Origin: Numida meleagris
Lineage: Eukaryota > Chordata > Aves > Galliformes > Numididae
Assembly: GCF_002078875.1 (NCBI RefSeq)
Contig: NC_034430.1
Location: 3,843,821-3,907,820 of the forward strand
Reading direction: 5' to 3'
DNA: 64,000 nucleotides
The notes below the pieces were generated by a model. That model ran no database searches, had not been told where the DNA came from, and worked only from the letters and a program-made list of their open reading frames with translations. Position numbers and translations under genes: made by a program. This document shows positions 30,142 to 49,830 of this stretch, in pieces (within the stretch, counting starts at the first letter, position 1; each line of letters opens with the position of its first letter).

Positions 30142-31563
30142 ATGAGGAAGCAGCACAGACCAGGGGTGCCGTGGTGGAGGCAGCTCCTGCGCACTGGGTG
30201 CTGGCAGCTCCTGTCCCTCTCCAGGACGGCTCTGCAGGGGCTGCAGTGGCTCTGGAGGCTGCTGTGGGTGGGTACTGCTGTGGGTGGGACTGCGTGCATG
30301 TGTGGGTTTCGCACCCCTGTGGGACTGCAACCCCGTTCCTTGGGCAGGAGGTGTCAGGTCCTGGCGCTGTGTGGTTGTGCAGAGCCCTGGGGGTGTGGGG
30401 TCTTTGCTCCCCTCCAGGCTCTGCCTTGCTCTCAGTGGGTCTGACTGCACTGTGCTCTCCCTCCAGTACCTTCTGATCTGCTCCACGAGCTGCTGGGACA
30501 TCGCCTTCCAGTTTGCTGAGGAGGTAAAGCCTTACACCCCCCCCCCCCCCCCAGTGAACGTGGGGGCTCTCCCAGGCACTGCCCAAGCTCTGGCAGCCAG
30601 GACTCCTGGTGATGTGGTGCTGGGTGGCAGAAGGGTCCCCATGGGCACGGCATGATGGGGTTCAGTCCATGGCACCTTCCAGCTGCTGAGCGTGGACCAT
30701 GGCACTGAGGGCAGTGAGGAAGAGGAGGACGGGACAGCTGCTGCCGCACTGGAGCCCGGGCAGACAGGTGGGTGCTGAGGGGCAGGTGGGGCCCTGGTCC
30801 TGGCTCAGGTGGAGCAGAGCAGTGGTGCCTGGGCAGTGCTGGAGCTGCAGCAGCTGCGTGATGCCAATGAGGCCGCGCTGGGGAGGTTGGAGGCGCTGGA
30901 GGCCGACGTCCGCTTCCTCTGCACTGAGCTGGGGGCTGAGAAACTGCTGTGGAGCAGTCGGTTCCTGGAGCTGCTGCGGGAGCAGCAAGGGCTGCGGCAG
31001 CGGGTGAGTACCCCTGCAGGGCCCTCAGGATCTCCCGAGAGTTCCCTTTGCCCCTGCCCCCCTACAAATAGCCACTCATACCCTGTCCCAGCTCCTGCAG
31101 AGGGACAGCAGAGACAGCCCTGAGCTGCCCGGAGAAGCCGAGGAGCTGAATGGGAATGAGGGAGAGGATCCTGCAGGTAGAGCTGGGGACATGGGGTTGC
31201 AGCAGGGGACCAGGGAGCTGGTGTTTGAGGACAGGGCACCCAGCCCCTGCACCCCTCCAAAGGACTCCACTGGATGGAGCAGCACTGACAGCCCATCCCA
31301 TGCCCAGGCAGCTTCCAGTAGCCCATGGCTCTGTCCCAGGCAAGAGCTGTAAGTGCCACTGTAAGCTGGGTACCGGGGGCTTGCTCAGCACAGAGCTGGG
31401 ACAGTGCAGTCCTCCCATGTTCCCATGTCCCTGTATGTGCCCATCTCATCAGCATCATCTCACAGCGCTCAGTGCCAGCCCTGTCCTGTCCTGCCCAGCC
31501 CATTTAGCAGAACTGCAGCCATTTCCCAAAAACATGAAACCGCCAGGAGGCAGCTCACAGTGA
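30142..31563 (+). CDS. Unrecognised spliced gene, predicted 172-residue coiled-coil protein
   Basis: I do not recognise this protein. Five segments flanked by GT-AG signals join in phase: 30135-30267 (ATG at 30142), 30467-30523, 30809-31003, 31092-31176, 31508-31563; the coding total is 519 bases. The first two exons encode a Trp/Leu-rich hydrophobic stretch (GLQWLWRLLW then YLLICSTSCWDIAFQFAEE) that could be a membrane segment or amphipathic helix. The third encodes a clear coiled coil (LELQQLRDANEAALGRLEAL and following heptads, about residues 65-125). The fourth is acidic and ends near EGEDPA. The fifth encodes a short tail ending PPGGSSQ. An acidic in-frame segment at 30683-30767 may be an optional exon, but it does not splice in phase to 30809. 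Exon 4 could also read through to a TAA at 31349. An AATAAA lies at 32206. Human has no annotated gene that I know of between MEAF6 and ZC3H12A. It could be a bird-specific or fast-evolving gene, or a decayed one. Confidence 0.45.
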
Positions 31564-32205
31564 GCAGGCTCCTCATGCACAGCCTCGGGCCACTGCCTTG
31601 GAGATGGGGTCCTGGCCACATGTGGCCCTCGCTGTGCACGCTGCAGCCAGTGCTGTGCTAGAATAAGGTCCTCCAAGTTGTGCTCCTGCTCAGCACTGAA
31701 ACCTGGGAGCCAAGCACCACCCCAGGCCAGGCACTGCCTCCTGCTCTGCTCCAGGGCAGGTCACTGCTGTCCCTGCTGCCAGGGCCACACACAGGCTCCG
31801 TCCACAGCATGGGCAGCGCTCCCTGGGGAACCAGCCAGCATCCTCCTTATCTGTTGCAATGCATCGGGAGTGTCCCGGAACAAGGATTGTGGTCACTGAA
31901 AGTTCCCACCGTCACCTTTCACAAGCTGGAGGAGCTGTAGCAACAGAGGGATTGCAAAACCCAAGCACTGCCCCATTTACTTCCTTCTTGGACGAATACA
32001 TCCCCTCCATCAGCATCTTCTCGCACATGTTGCAACTCCAACAGGTCCCCAGTGGAGGGACTCATCCTGGGGGAACAGCTCGGGATGGGACATGGGGGTT
32101 TGCTCCAGTGGGAGGCCGAGAATGGAGCAGCCAAGGCCAACCCACCCCCACCAAAGCAGTGGGGCTGGGGGTTGGATGCCCTCAGCCTCTCTTCTGCTGA
32201 TATAA

Positions 32206-32211
32206 AATAAA
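32206..32211 (+). terminator. Candidate polyadenylation signal AATAAA for the unrecognised gene
   Basis: AATAAA within tataaaataaaag lies about 640 bases downstream of the predicted stop codon on the same strand and is the first canonical signal there. An AATAAG variant is present near 31662. The link to the gene is inferred from order and strand. Confidence 0.4.
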
Positions 32212-35200
32212 AGACAGCCGCCTCCTGCTGAGTCTCACTTATTCAGCGTTCTGCTTGCACGGGCTCCTGGTGCCCAGCCCTGCCCAGACCCCCGCTGCAG
32301 CCCAGCACACCAACACACAGCAGCAGCCAGCACCGCGCTCAGCACCAGGTGCGCATGTTGCTGCAGCCGTGATTCACTGACGGAAGTGTTTATTGTGAAT
32401 GTGCAGACAGGCTCGTGCTGTTCAAAGGAGTGTGTGGCAGCAGCGCTTCCTGCCGTGCAGATACTGCTGCCTTCTGAGCAGGCTATGCAAACCAGCTGCT
32501 CCCACTGCTTGCACCACAGCTCCAGCCCCGCGCTCAGCCCTTCCCTGTAGGTACAGCACTAGGTCCCAGGAGTGCCCAGCACCGAGCAGTTCCAAGCAGG
32601 TGTCAGATAAAGGGGAATGCAGTTCTCTGGGCTGGGCAGGAGAAAAATCCATGTTTCTTCTGCCTCCTCACCAGCTGCCGCTTGCTGTGGGATGGAGTTT
32701 GTACCTGGCCTCAGTGCAGAGCTGTGCCTTGGCTCCCGGCTGAAGGTCAGCCCAAGAGCATATGACCCTGCTTGTCAGCCCTGCAGCCATGAGAACTGGC
32801 CTCCAGCCCCACAGCTTCTATGGGAACAGTTCCATGCCAGCGCCAAGCAGACCTGTTTGCTGCTGCTTGTCGATTAACCCTGTGACACTGTGCAACAGCT
32901 GCCACCACCCTGGTCCTGCACTGTGCCCCACTGCAGCCCCTGCTCCCCAGGGGCACAGCGTGCAAGGGCCGCTCCTCCCAACGTGCCCATGCAGCACCCA
33001 CACCGTCAGGGAACTGATGCAATGCAAATAGCAGCAGCCTGACTCATCCTGCACCAACCTGGCTCCTGCATCATGTTTGAAGTGGGACGGCCCCACGCTC
33101 CTTACAAGTGCCAGAAGCAGTGGGGCCCTGGGGACTGGCCACTCCTGGGACTGCTGCAGCAAAACCCTGCCACAAACCGGCCAACTCCTGCAGGAAGAAA
33201 AGCAGCAGCCAAGGGAAGGGGCCTTTGGGCAGACACTGCTGCTGCTTGGTCACCCCAAGCCAGCACCTGCAGGTGTGGGTGCAGCAGAGCCCCTCCCCTG
33301 CCAGCTCCATGCCCCTTTGCCAGCTGTGGGTGAAGCCCAGCAGCAGAGCCCCACTCTGCTTCCTTCCCTGAGGCTGAACCCGAGCTGCTCCCCAGCAGCA
33401 GCAACCTTTCCCCAAGGCCACCACACTGTGCAAATCCTCCTGCCCTATTGCTTCAATACCTGCTGAAGTTACTCCAAAGCATTTGCGCAATGCAGGCCTT
33501 GAGGGGAGCAGGGGAGGCAGCCAGGGGGAAGCACAGGGCTCCCTCTTGCTCCTGCTCTGCAGCTTCCCCAGGGGATGGAGCTGCCTGCTGCTCCCCTCCG
33601 TGTCCCACAGGGCTGAGCTCTGTGCTGCTCGCAGGGCGCTTTGCTCCAGGAGCTGCTGGGGTGGAGAAAGAGCTTCTGCCACTCTGATGCAACTCCCTAA
33701 AGGAAGAAATGTCATTTGCAAACCCTGGCCTTAGGGAGCACAGGGCCCAGAGGAGCACTGAAAAGAAGCACGGCCAGAGGGTGAGTGCTGGCAGGAGCCT
33801 GCAGGCAGCAGCCACAGCACACACCTCGCTTCTCTCCCATCTCACAGCAGCGGGCTCTCCCCAGCTGGGGCATCCCTGCTTGCTTCCTGCCTTGCTTTCT
33901 CCCCCTACCCTTACGCTGGAAATGCTTCCTTGTAGAACAGCCTGCCCCAGAGGGGTAGGAGCACTGCACACCAGGGCGCAGCCTGTTTCCCACAGCCCAG
34001 GCTGGAGGCTTAGGTCAGATTCCTGCCTCAGAAGATGCACTGAAATGTTAGAGCTGAGCCAGCCCCATCCTGGAAATCCCCCTGCAGGAGAGAGCTGGGC
34101 AGCTCAGCAAGGAAGGGCTGGGGCACAGCAAGGAGATCCCCTGAGACTGGGCTGCACCCCACATGGAGGTGAGACGGGAACACAGCAGGCTCTGCCCCGA
34201 CCTCTGCCACAGCACTGTGCTCCTCTTCTCTTCAGCGTTCCAAAGAAAAAAGGGAAAGCTGAGATATCCCGCAGCACTGACTTCCAAAGAGGGCTCTTCC
34301 CCTTCCTTTCATTGCACAGTGGCAGCAAAGCCTTGATGATATTTAATTGCCTCTCCACCTATTTGTAGCACTACTGGGAAGAGATGACTCTGCTCTACCC
34401 ACCACAGCACACCATTGCATTCCTCTTTACAAGCACCCCGTCAGCCTCCTCTATTTCTCATCAAAGGAGATTTTCTTGCAGGGTCACCCCACTGAAGTAC
34501 AGAGCACTTTCCACAGGGTGCTGCGGGCGACCTCCTTGGCTGCATTTAATGGATCCGTAAGCTGACAAGAAGATTTAACTTACTTACATGGGTAAGGAAT
34601 GATGCAAACCCAGCAGCCGTGACAGGTCCTCCCCAGCAGAGCACCAGGAAGCAGTGAGCCACAGGATGCCTTGGCAATCCCTCAGCAACAGCAGGGCTGA
34701 GCACACCGTGGGCCCTCAGTCACACTCAGCCAAGTATCTCACACCCAACTACGACAGCAGACGCAGACCCCGCTGCAACAAACAAATCCTGACCAGGTTA
34801 AGAGCTGACACATCACTCGGTTCCCCATCACCAAGGTCCTGGCCACACACAATCACACCACGAGCTCACTTGGCTTCACACAACAGGCTCCAGAGGAGTC
34901 CTCTGCAACAGGTAATGTCACCTTTCAGGAAGTGCTGCACTTCAAAAACCACCGTCTCCAGGAGCAACTGTTTTCCTTGGCTTTTATGAACTAGACATAG
35001 CCACTGCCCTGTATTAAATTAAGAGCACTAGCTTTATTAGAGGCCATAAAAATATGTGCCAAGTCAGATAAGAATATGCTGTGTTAAGAGAGTAGCAGGT
35101 GGAAGATGCATCTACTGAAACAGGCACATTCATACCCTAATTGCACTTCCTTTGAGCTGCAAAGCTTTAGAGCAAAGCCTTGACGTGTCACTTGCACATT

Positions 35201-35640
35201 ATCATGCCAAAAACCTGGCACAGCTGTGCAACATAACTGGATAAAGTGTGCATTTGTTTCCATGCTCAACCACAGAACTGGGGCACAACTCCCACGTCCT
35301 TCCACAGTGATTGGGAGCGTGCAATCCCCATCACCTGAGACACCCAGCCACGCTGCAGCTGTCCTGCTGCCAAGTTCAAGGGCCTCACACCACCACGCTG
35401 CTGCCTCATGGCACCGTAGTTACCCCTGCATCCCCTGCACAGGGGGTTCACTTACCCCAGTAACTGGATGTGGTACCCACTAAAACACTCGGAAGCTTTT
35501 GTTTTTAAACCTAGCACACTAGATCAATGACCAGCATCCAGGCAGACTGCTGCTGGTGTTAGATTCCACGCAGAGGTCTGAGAGCATCAGAGGAACCCCA
35601 GGGAGGCGGGATGACCTCTTCCAAAAAGCCGCCGGAGCCC
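32212..35640. other. Intergenic DNA between the unrecognised gene and ZC3H12A
   Basis: The sequence is rich in CAG/CTG-containing words, which opens many chance frames on both strands (for example 33071-33721 minus and 33709-34368 plus). None has paired splice signals or similarity to a known family. I see no repeat family or RNA gene. A minus-strand AATAAA equivalent at 35033-35038 is an alternative end for ZC3H12A. Confidence 0.5.
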
Positions 35641-35658
35641 AAGTTCAACTCAGCAGTT

Positions 35659-35664
35659 TTTATT
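35659..35664 (-). terminator. Candidate ZC3H12A polyadenylation signal (minus strand)
   Basis: Plus-strand TTTATT (minus AATAAA) lies about 2.0 kb past the ZC3H12A stop codon. It is the best canonical minus-strand signal downstream, giving a 3' UTR of about 2 kb. A second candidate is at 35033-35038. Confidence 0.4.
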
Positions 35665-37662
35665 GATATAACACAAGTTCTTCCTTCGCCGTGGCTTCCA
35701 CACAGCTGCCTCCATCCGGCACGTAACCTATATACTGCATAACGATACACAAAGTTCAGTAACATGTCAGCTTTGGAGCGCGAGTTGTCAGCCTTCTGGC
35801 TGCAGGAGAAGCAGCATATATCTATCAGCACTCTGCCAGGAAAACAGAAAACACCACGCCAAGTAACACAATGGCCGAGTCAAGGATAGCACTAATGAAA
35901 ACCAGCATCAAGCAGCAAGTTGTTGGACAATAACATTAAAAACCAGTTGTTTTTTTTTTCTTTTTCTCTCTCTCCTGTAATTTACAAATACGCGAAGTAT
36001 CGGGTTACTTAAAATTAAGAAGCATTTTGCTTACTAACGTGAAACATTACTAATTTGTAATGTATCATAATTCACCAGGTCTACAGGTTCCTGTGTCCCT
36101 GTGGTTTTTATGGCACATGGTGCCTGTTTGGGTAGGTCACTCCTTGGACAGAGGGAAGACCGGGAATAGACAAAACCATGCCTCAGTTTTCAGCTGTACT
36201 CCACTCTCCCCTTCACAATCTGCCACTCGACAACCTTGGTTTAACCACGAGGTGGACGTATTTAAAAAAAACCCAACACACAAAACACAGATACAATGTG
36301 CATCAACAAATCAACTGCTTCTGGCCTGCGGTGCAAGAGACATCCCTGCACCGTAACGCAGCGAAATCCCAGGACCAGAACCAATTACTACAGCAATTTT
36401 TCTTTTTTTTGCATATTTAAAATCTATTACAGTATCTACAATAAAAAACCCAAACACTTCTTACAGAGGAACAAGGAATGAAAGGGGAACAGCCCTACCA
36501 AGTCTCATTCTATGTTTCTGGATGCTGTTACAGTTTGACAAAGCTGAAGGGGACAGGAAAATGTTAGTGAGAAGGAAGACGAAGCAACAGCTTTATGGAG
36601 AAAATATTAAGGAGTCCTCAGGAACAGTGTGGGCAGCAGTCCAAGTATGACTACAGCTGTTTTACTGAATGCTCAAAACTATTGCTGTCTGAAGACAAAA
36701 GGCACTGTGTCATAAATCCTCTTTGTCAGTGTTACACAGAGATAGCCAAAGACGGGATACCAGGCAAGGACAATGTTTTAGAGCAGCCTCAACAGCGTGG
36801 CCATCCACATTGGGACAACTGCCTTTTCCAGCAAGTGCCAAACACACAACTCACTTGCAGCTTTGGAGCAGCGTCAGGTCCTCCTTCCATTCTCAGGATG
36901 AATTCTATTCCTAGCCCCTTGTAATTCTAGGGGCTGAGCAGCTTGCTGAGCACTTGTGGTATATGTCATAGAATTGCCTCACATCAGGAAGGTGAGCTTA
37001 AGTGGGAGGGGTAACATTAAACAAGTGCACCAGTAAAGTCAAATCTAAGACAGCTAAACCTAACTTCATGTTGGATTTATAATCCATTGCCTTCCACAGA
37101 TCTGCATGGTACAGTTTAGCAAAGAGGCTTAGTGAAGAGCTGGGAACAGCCTTGGCAATGCATTTCAGTCCTCACAAATGAGCCTCACTCAACTACACAG
37201 ATATTATCCCCTTCTGTTTCACAAGCCCCATAAAACCCTCCCTCTGTATGCCTGCTAATATACCAAGCCAACACAAAGCTTGAGCTAACGGGAGGAATAA
37301 GGCCATACACAGTTCTGAACTGCAGGAATTTAGGGTGTGCCTGACTCACCATGTAAACCCCATAGGAAAAACCTGCTCTGAAACAGCAGCCTCTTCTCCT
37401 GTCCAGCACCCAGATTCTCTTCAGCATCCAATGAAGATGACAGGGACCACGAACTGCTCTCACATCTTTAAGAAGGACACACTGTCATGGCTAGACCAGA
37501 AATCACTGTGAGCATACCACATCTGGTATCCAGCCTCCAGATGGAGCCTGGGACTTGCAGGGAACAAGGAGGAGCCCTCAAAAGGCAGATGCCATCCATG
37601 GCAGCTACAGAGTGCAAACACTGCCCACAAGCTTAGCATGCTGGCTGGCCTCGCCATCTGCT
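35665..37662 (-). other. Probable ZC3H12A 3' untranslated region
   Basis: No coding sequence is evident between the ZC3H12A stop and the candidate poly(A) signal. In mammals this 3' UTR carries stem-loops through which Regnase-1 cleaves its own mRNA; I did not identify a specific equivalent by eye. AU-rich pentamers on the minus strand are sparse. Confidence 0.45.
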
Positions 37663-45282
<7,620 letters not shown>

Positions 45283-45530
45283 GGTTGCCCTCGGCTGTCT
45301 CTCGGCCTTCGCTCGCACTCCAGACCTGACGGCCAAAACGACGGCGTTAGGGGCGATGTGGCACAGCCCGCAGGGCCTCTCCCCGCCCACTAGCCCTCCC
45401 CAGAGCCCCCCCGTCACGCGTGGGACCCCCGGCCCGAAGCCGGCCCACTCCTTACCAGCCTCCCACCACGCGGCCACCGCAGCATCTCCATGGGGCCGGA
45501 GCGGGCCGGGCGGCGGCCCCGCTTTATACC
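45283..45530 (-). promoter_or_regulatory. ZC3H12A promoter with TATA box and untranslated first exon
   Basis: On the minus strand a TATAAA box (45528-45523, in GGTATAAAGC) sits in CpG-rich DNA, placing transcription start near 45495-45500. The first exon would run to a GTAAGG donor after 45456, and an acceptor (CCGTCAG) places exon 2 from 45325, 43 bases before the coding ATG at 45282. The first exon contains an ATG at 45490 very near the predicted cap; its frame is not that of the protein after splicing and would overlap the main start. A TATA promoter fits an inducible gene. Confidence 0.6.
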
Positions 45531-45662
45531 GGGGCAGCGCTGCGCCAACGCGGAAGGGCAGAGCGGGCGAGGGCGGAGCGGCAGCCGCTTCCCGGTCCGC
45601 CCCGTGCCACGCCTGGCCGCGGCCCCGAGGCGGAGCGGGGCGGGGAGGCGGTGCGGCCTGCT

Positions 45663-45698
45663 GCGGCCTAACGCGCGGCCTAACGCGCGGCCTCGCGT
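45663..45698. repeat. 12-base tandem repeat upstream of the ZC3H12A promoter
   Basis: Two exact copies of gcggcctaacgc (45663-45674, 45675-45686) are followed by a degenerate third copy. They lie in the CpG island about 140 bases upstream of the TATA box. Confidence 0.85.
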
Positions 45699-46499
45699 GG
45701 GGCCCGCTGCGGCCTGCTGCGCCCCCAGCCCCCGCCGCTTCCCCCGGCCCCTTCGGTTCCCCTTGGTCTCTTTCCAGCCCCCGCCGAGTGCCTCCTCAAG
45801 GAATAACCCCGGTGGGTGTAGAGACAGGTCCTCTTCTGCAAACACCTGGCTTTTATGCAAATCGTGTTGCAATAAAGGCAGATGTGTCCTGACAAGTGCG
45901 ATTCGTTAGGGAAATTCATTCATCTGCTTCCTGCTCTGCTGCAGAAGCCGCCTTTACTCTCGATTTCATGATCTGACGCGCTCTCGCCTGATTGACACGG
46001 GGCTGTACGTGGAGCAGGAGGCCCAGCAAGCCCCGGAGCCAAGCCCTGAGCTAGCGCATGTCGGCACACCCCACAGCAACCAAGGCGGTGCGGTAGAGCA
46101 GCTGGTTCCTCAGATGGCTTTCCAGCTTGTCCTTGGCTGCTGCTGTTCTGAGGTTAAAACCATTAAAAGGTGTGATTCGGAAGGACTGCAGCCCTGGCTC
46201 TTTTTTTACTTCCTCCCACCAGCTCAGGTGCGGTGCAGCTGTAGCTTTAGAGGCAGCTGTCAGGTCCTGTGCTCGGTGCTTGCTGAGGGAGCACCCACCT
46301 GATCTGCGGCGCCAGACATGCTGACGCTCAGCACAGTAAAGACCAGACTTTGACCTACGAGCTGTCAGGAAGCACTTCAGTGCGCTTCAGTCCACAGAAA
46401 ACCCGCAGGCTGAAACTGGAAAACGAAAGAAACGGGACAGAGGGTGCAAAGCGGTGAGTTGTAAAGCTGCAGCCAGCTTTAGGCAAAAGGAATGTATGA

Positions 46500-46978
46500 A
46501 TCATAGAATCATTAGGGTTGGAAAAGACCTCTAAGATCACCAGGTCCAACCCCAACCTATCCTTACCATGCGCACTAACCACATCCCTCAGGGCCACGTC
46601 CCCACGGTTCTGGAACACCTCCAGGTACAATGACCCACCACTCCCTGGGCAGTCTGTGCCAATGCATCACCACTCTTATGAGACGAAATGTTTCATAATA
46701 TCCAGCCATTTTCCCCTGGCACAACTTGAGGCCACCAGCTCTCATCCTACCACTGTTACCTGGGAGCAGAGCTGACCCTTCCTTTGCCACAACCTCCTAT
46801 CAGCAGGGAGCAATGAGATGGCCCTGAGCCTCCTCTCCTCCAGACTGAACCACTCCAGTTCCCTCAGCCACCCCTGATTAGACTTGTGCTCCAGACCTGT
46901 CACAGTTTTGTTGCCCTTCTCTGGACATGCTCCAGGGCCTCAATGTCTTTCTTGCAATGAGGGGCCCAAAACCATACA
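46500..46978 (-). mobile_element. CR1 LINE fragment, 5'-truncated, minus orientation
   Basis: The left end begins with the reverse complement of the CR1 3' terminus (catagaatcattagggttggaa), then ...aagatcaccaggtccaaccc, and continues through the typical CR1 3' region (ccctcagggccacgtcccca, ctccagactgaaccactcc, ggacatgctccagggcctca) to about ggggcccaaaaccatac. The element therefore reads on the minus strand and is 5'-truncated, as most avian CR1 copies are. It contains only the end of ORF2 and is not mobile. Confidence 0.92.
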
Positions 46979-49624
46979 TCCACTATGTACAGCCACAAGC
47001 TCCAGGCCTATCAGTGAAGGTGCTCCATGTGTTTTTATGAGTTATGTTCTTTATGAGCTGCACCTCCAGCAGCTGATGCGTGGGCAGAGCACTGTTGACA
47101 CTGCAGTCACCTGACGGACAGGCGCTGCAGGGTTGCTCAGGGCTGGCAGCAGTGGTGCTGGCCATGGTGGCCCATCCCAGCCAGAGGTGGCCATCTCATA
47201 GAGTGCCTGCATGCCACATTAGGCACAAAGGGCTGTCTGGCATGGGTTTGTTGTGCTGAGCTGCTGCTTTCACCCCAGTGTGATGGAGGTAGCCGTGACT
47301 CAGCCAGCAGAGGCTTATCAAACCAGGCTTCTGAGGGAGATAAGAGCACCCAGCAGCAAATAGAACTGATTCCATCTGTTTGTTAGAACCACTGTATGGA
47401 CCATTTGTAACTGCGGGAATTGAACTAACATTTCACAATGTGCAAAAATTGTTCCACTCTGACTTCTGATTAATCACTCCTAAACAATTAAATGTAGGTA
47501 GCTGCAAATTTGCTTCCCTGAGGCCATGTACCAGAGCCCAACTTAGGAGCAAGGGAACTCTCCCAGTTACAGGAATACATTTGCATTCATCTTCCTTGTG
47601 GTTACCCTGAAACAATCATTTTTTCTTGTCTCTGGCCATGTCTGAAACCGCACTGTGTACTCAACAGTCACACACACACAGAGGCTAGATTCTGATCAGA
47701 GATAACATCCTTAGTCAGTACTTAAGTAGGTGCTTTCCCAACTCTTCTTTCCCTTGGAATCTACTCCAGTCAGCATGAATTCAACATTTGTTTGTGTACT
47801 TTTGCTTCCAGGCTCGAGTCTATTGCACTAAAAAGCATGGCCACAGATGTGCTTTTTATAGGAAATACCCCACGCAAGATCCACAGAGCTAGATCTTTTG
47901 ATTTATGCAAAGCAGGAACAGCAATCACACACTGCCTTTTTCAGTGAAAAAGAAGCCAGGATGCAGAGAGGGGATGTTGGCTTCTCCACCCTGAAAGTCA
48001 AAAGGGGTCATACGCTGGCCACACCCCAGTAACCACTGTCGGTGGTTACTTTTGATTTTTTTCACATTTGCAAATTGTTTTGAAGAGAAAGTTTACTGCA
48101 ATTGTTTGGCATTGGAAAGACTCCCGCGGAGGCTGTGGCTTCTGAAGACATGAAGATATTCAGAACAAAGCCACTGCTTGGATCACTGATGGACAGAGGC
48201 CCTTCATTACCCCATACAACATGATAGAACCTGTCTCTTATTTAAGCGACGTGATTTGGAAACATACTGACCCACTCTGCTCCGCAGCACAGAGGAGGAG
48301 GTACTGACAAGCAGCAGCCCACAAACATCACTTTCTGAGCAGTGACTTGTGCTGGGCTGGGGAATGCTGAAGGAGTTGCACAACAGAGAATTTGTCTAGG
48401 AGAAGGAAGGCATGATCAGAGGAGTCTGAATAGCATTAAGTCATCCAGAGACACTCTAATACCGCTGCATGGGTTTCACAATGGGACCTGAGCACTTCCA
48501 CTGCATTTTGCTGAGGTGCACTCTGACTTGCACACTGCTTCCATGTCTTGATGCAGATGAGCACTGCTCTGTGCTGGGGAAGTGGTCTCTCACCGCAAAG
48601 ATGCTGAGTTGCGCACCAGTCTGCACCACAGGATCAGGTCCTCGTTGGTCTGACATCATTTCAGTGTCCTTCCTGCCGGGCTGGTGGGGCTGGATGGGGC
48701 GCTGGGACAGGCAGTGCCTATATCAGAGGGGCAGGAGTCTGAGCCGGAGGGCTGCGGGTTCTGTTACGGCAGCACAGTGGTGATGAAGAGAGGGCAGAGG
48801 GTTGAGCAGAAAGCAGAGCACTACGCCATCCCCTTTCTGTCAAAGGGCAGAGGGCAGCCCCTCCGGCACCGCTGGCTGCTATTTCTGGTGCTCACGTCTC
48901 AGCCCTGTCGCTGGAGATGTGCACCCACAGGATAGCAGTGCGGAAATCCCCTCTGCGGAGTGCACAGGCACGCGGCCTTTCCTGATAAGGAACTGGTGAG
49001 CAGAGGGGGAGGCAGAGGGCAGGCAGAGCGTGATGCCAGACCACGTCATACACCAAACCTGGCTGTGAGGATGGACACCAGTGTGCTTCCTGCTGTGGAA
49101 AATTATCTTTTGGAATCAGTGCTTTCAGTAAGCCAAAAAGAAACCAAAGCAGCCAACAGCATCAGTGGTGGCTAGGCAGCCTGCAGCAGCCCTGTCCCAG
49201 GGATGGGCTCCTGCTCTATCTCCTTCCAGTTCCTCGCTGGCTCAATGCAAAGCACTGCTTTTCTCCTGTCTGGTTTCTTGCTCGCAAACAAGTCTCATAA
49301 AGTCCTGACATCACACTTTTCTAGGGATTTTTTCTAGGGATTACCTTCCGTGTCCCAGATTTTAAAGGAATAGCCCATTCTCTGGCAAAGCCTTTCATCT
49401 CCCACTCATATACTTAACGCAGTCAAAATAGGTGGGATGCGAGGATCTTACAGTCTGCTGGTGGGGAGGAAGCTAGCCTGGAGCTAGTTCCTGGTGAAGG
49501 GATGCCAGCACTGCAAAGCTTCTGCTCGCTGGCCTCAACTGGGAGCCTTGTCAGCAAAGTGCCCGCTGACCTGGCTTGCCTGCCTACAGAAACCGAAGGC
49601 AGCTCGCTCAGATCTGTCTTCTTA
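46979..49624. other. Intergenic DNA right of the CR1 fragment
   Basis: No gene is recognisable. A perfect short hairpin lies at 48028-48050. Open frames such as 48469-48783 are chance frames with no splice support or similarity to a known family. Confidence 0.5.
48028..48050. repeat. Perfect 9-bp inverted repeat with 5-base loop
   Basis: agtaaccac (48028-48036), five bases, then gtggttact (48042-48050) form a perfect stem. There is no T-run after it, and no RNA gene architecture is visible around it. It may be coincidental or a small transposon remnant. Confidence 0.5.
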
Positions 49625-49830
49625 AAATGGGCTAATTAAACCTCATTTGCAAATGCCTATATGGGAACGCTTATGTTAATTAAGGACAATTTAGGTGGCC
49701 TTATTTAGCAGTGTTTGGGACTAAATTAAAATAAATTAAGGCCACTTTAATTCTGAATGAGAGTTTTATGCAGAGTTTTAATGCCCTTTAATCCACTTTA
49801 GATTGTTACTTCATGTTAACTTTCTTAAAA
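49625..49830. promoter_or_regulatory. AT-rich block with homeodomain/POU-like motifs, candidate conserved element
   Basis: In otherwise GC-rich DNA this 200-base block is dense in TAATTA/TTAATTA-type motifs (gctaattaaa, gttaattaagg) and has a perfect 12-base palindrome catttgcaaatg (49644-49655), ccttatttag, and repeated taaattaa words. Its low CpG and abrupt borders resemble vertebrate conserved non-coding enhancers. Conservation cannot be tested from one sequence. Confidence 0.35.

Noticed and set aside
29734..31503. Long minus-strand open frames opposite the unrecognised gene
   Set aside because: They lack minus-strand splice sites at sensible places, while the plus strand has five in-phase exons with a coiled coil.
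33071..34368. Long open frames on both strands in CAG/CTG-rich DNA
   Set aside because: Composition bias removes stop codons on both strands; there are no matched splice sites or recognised domains.
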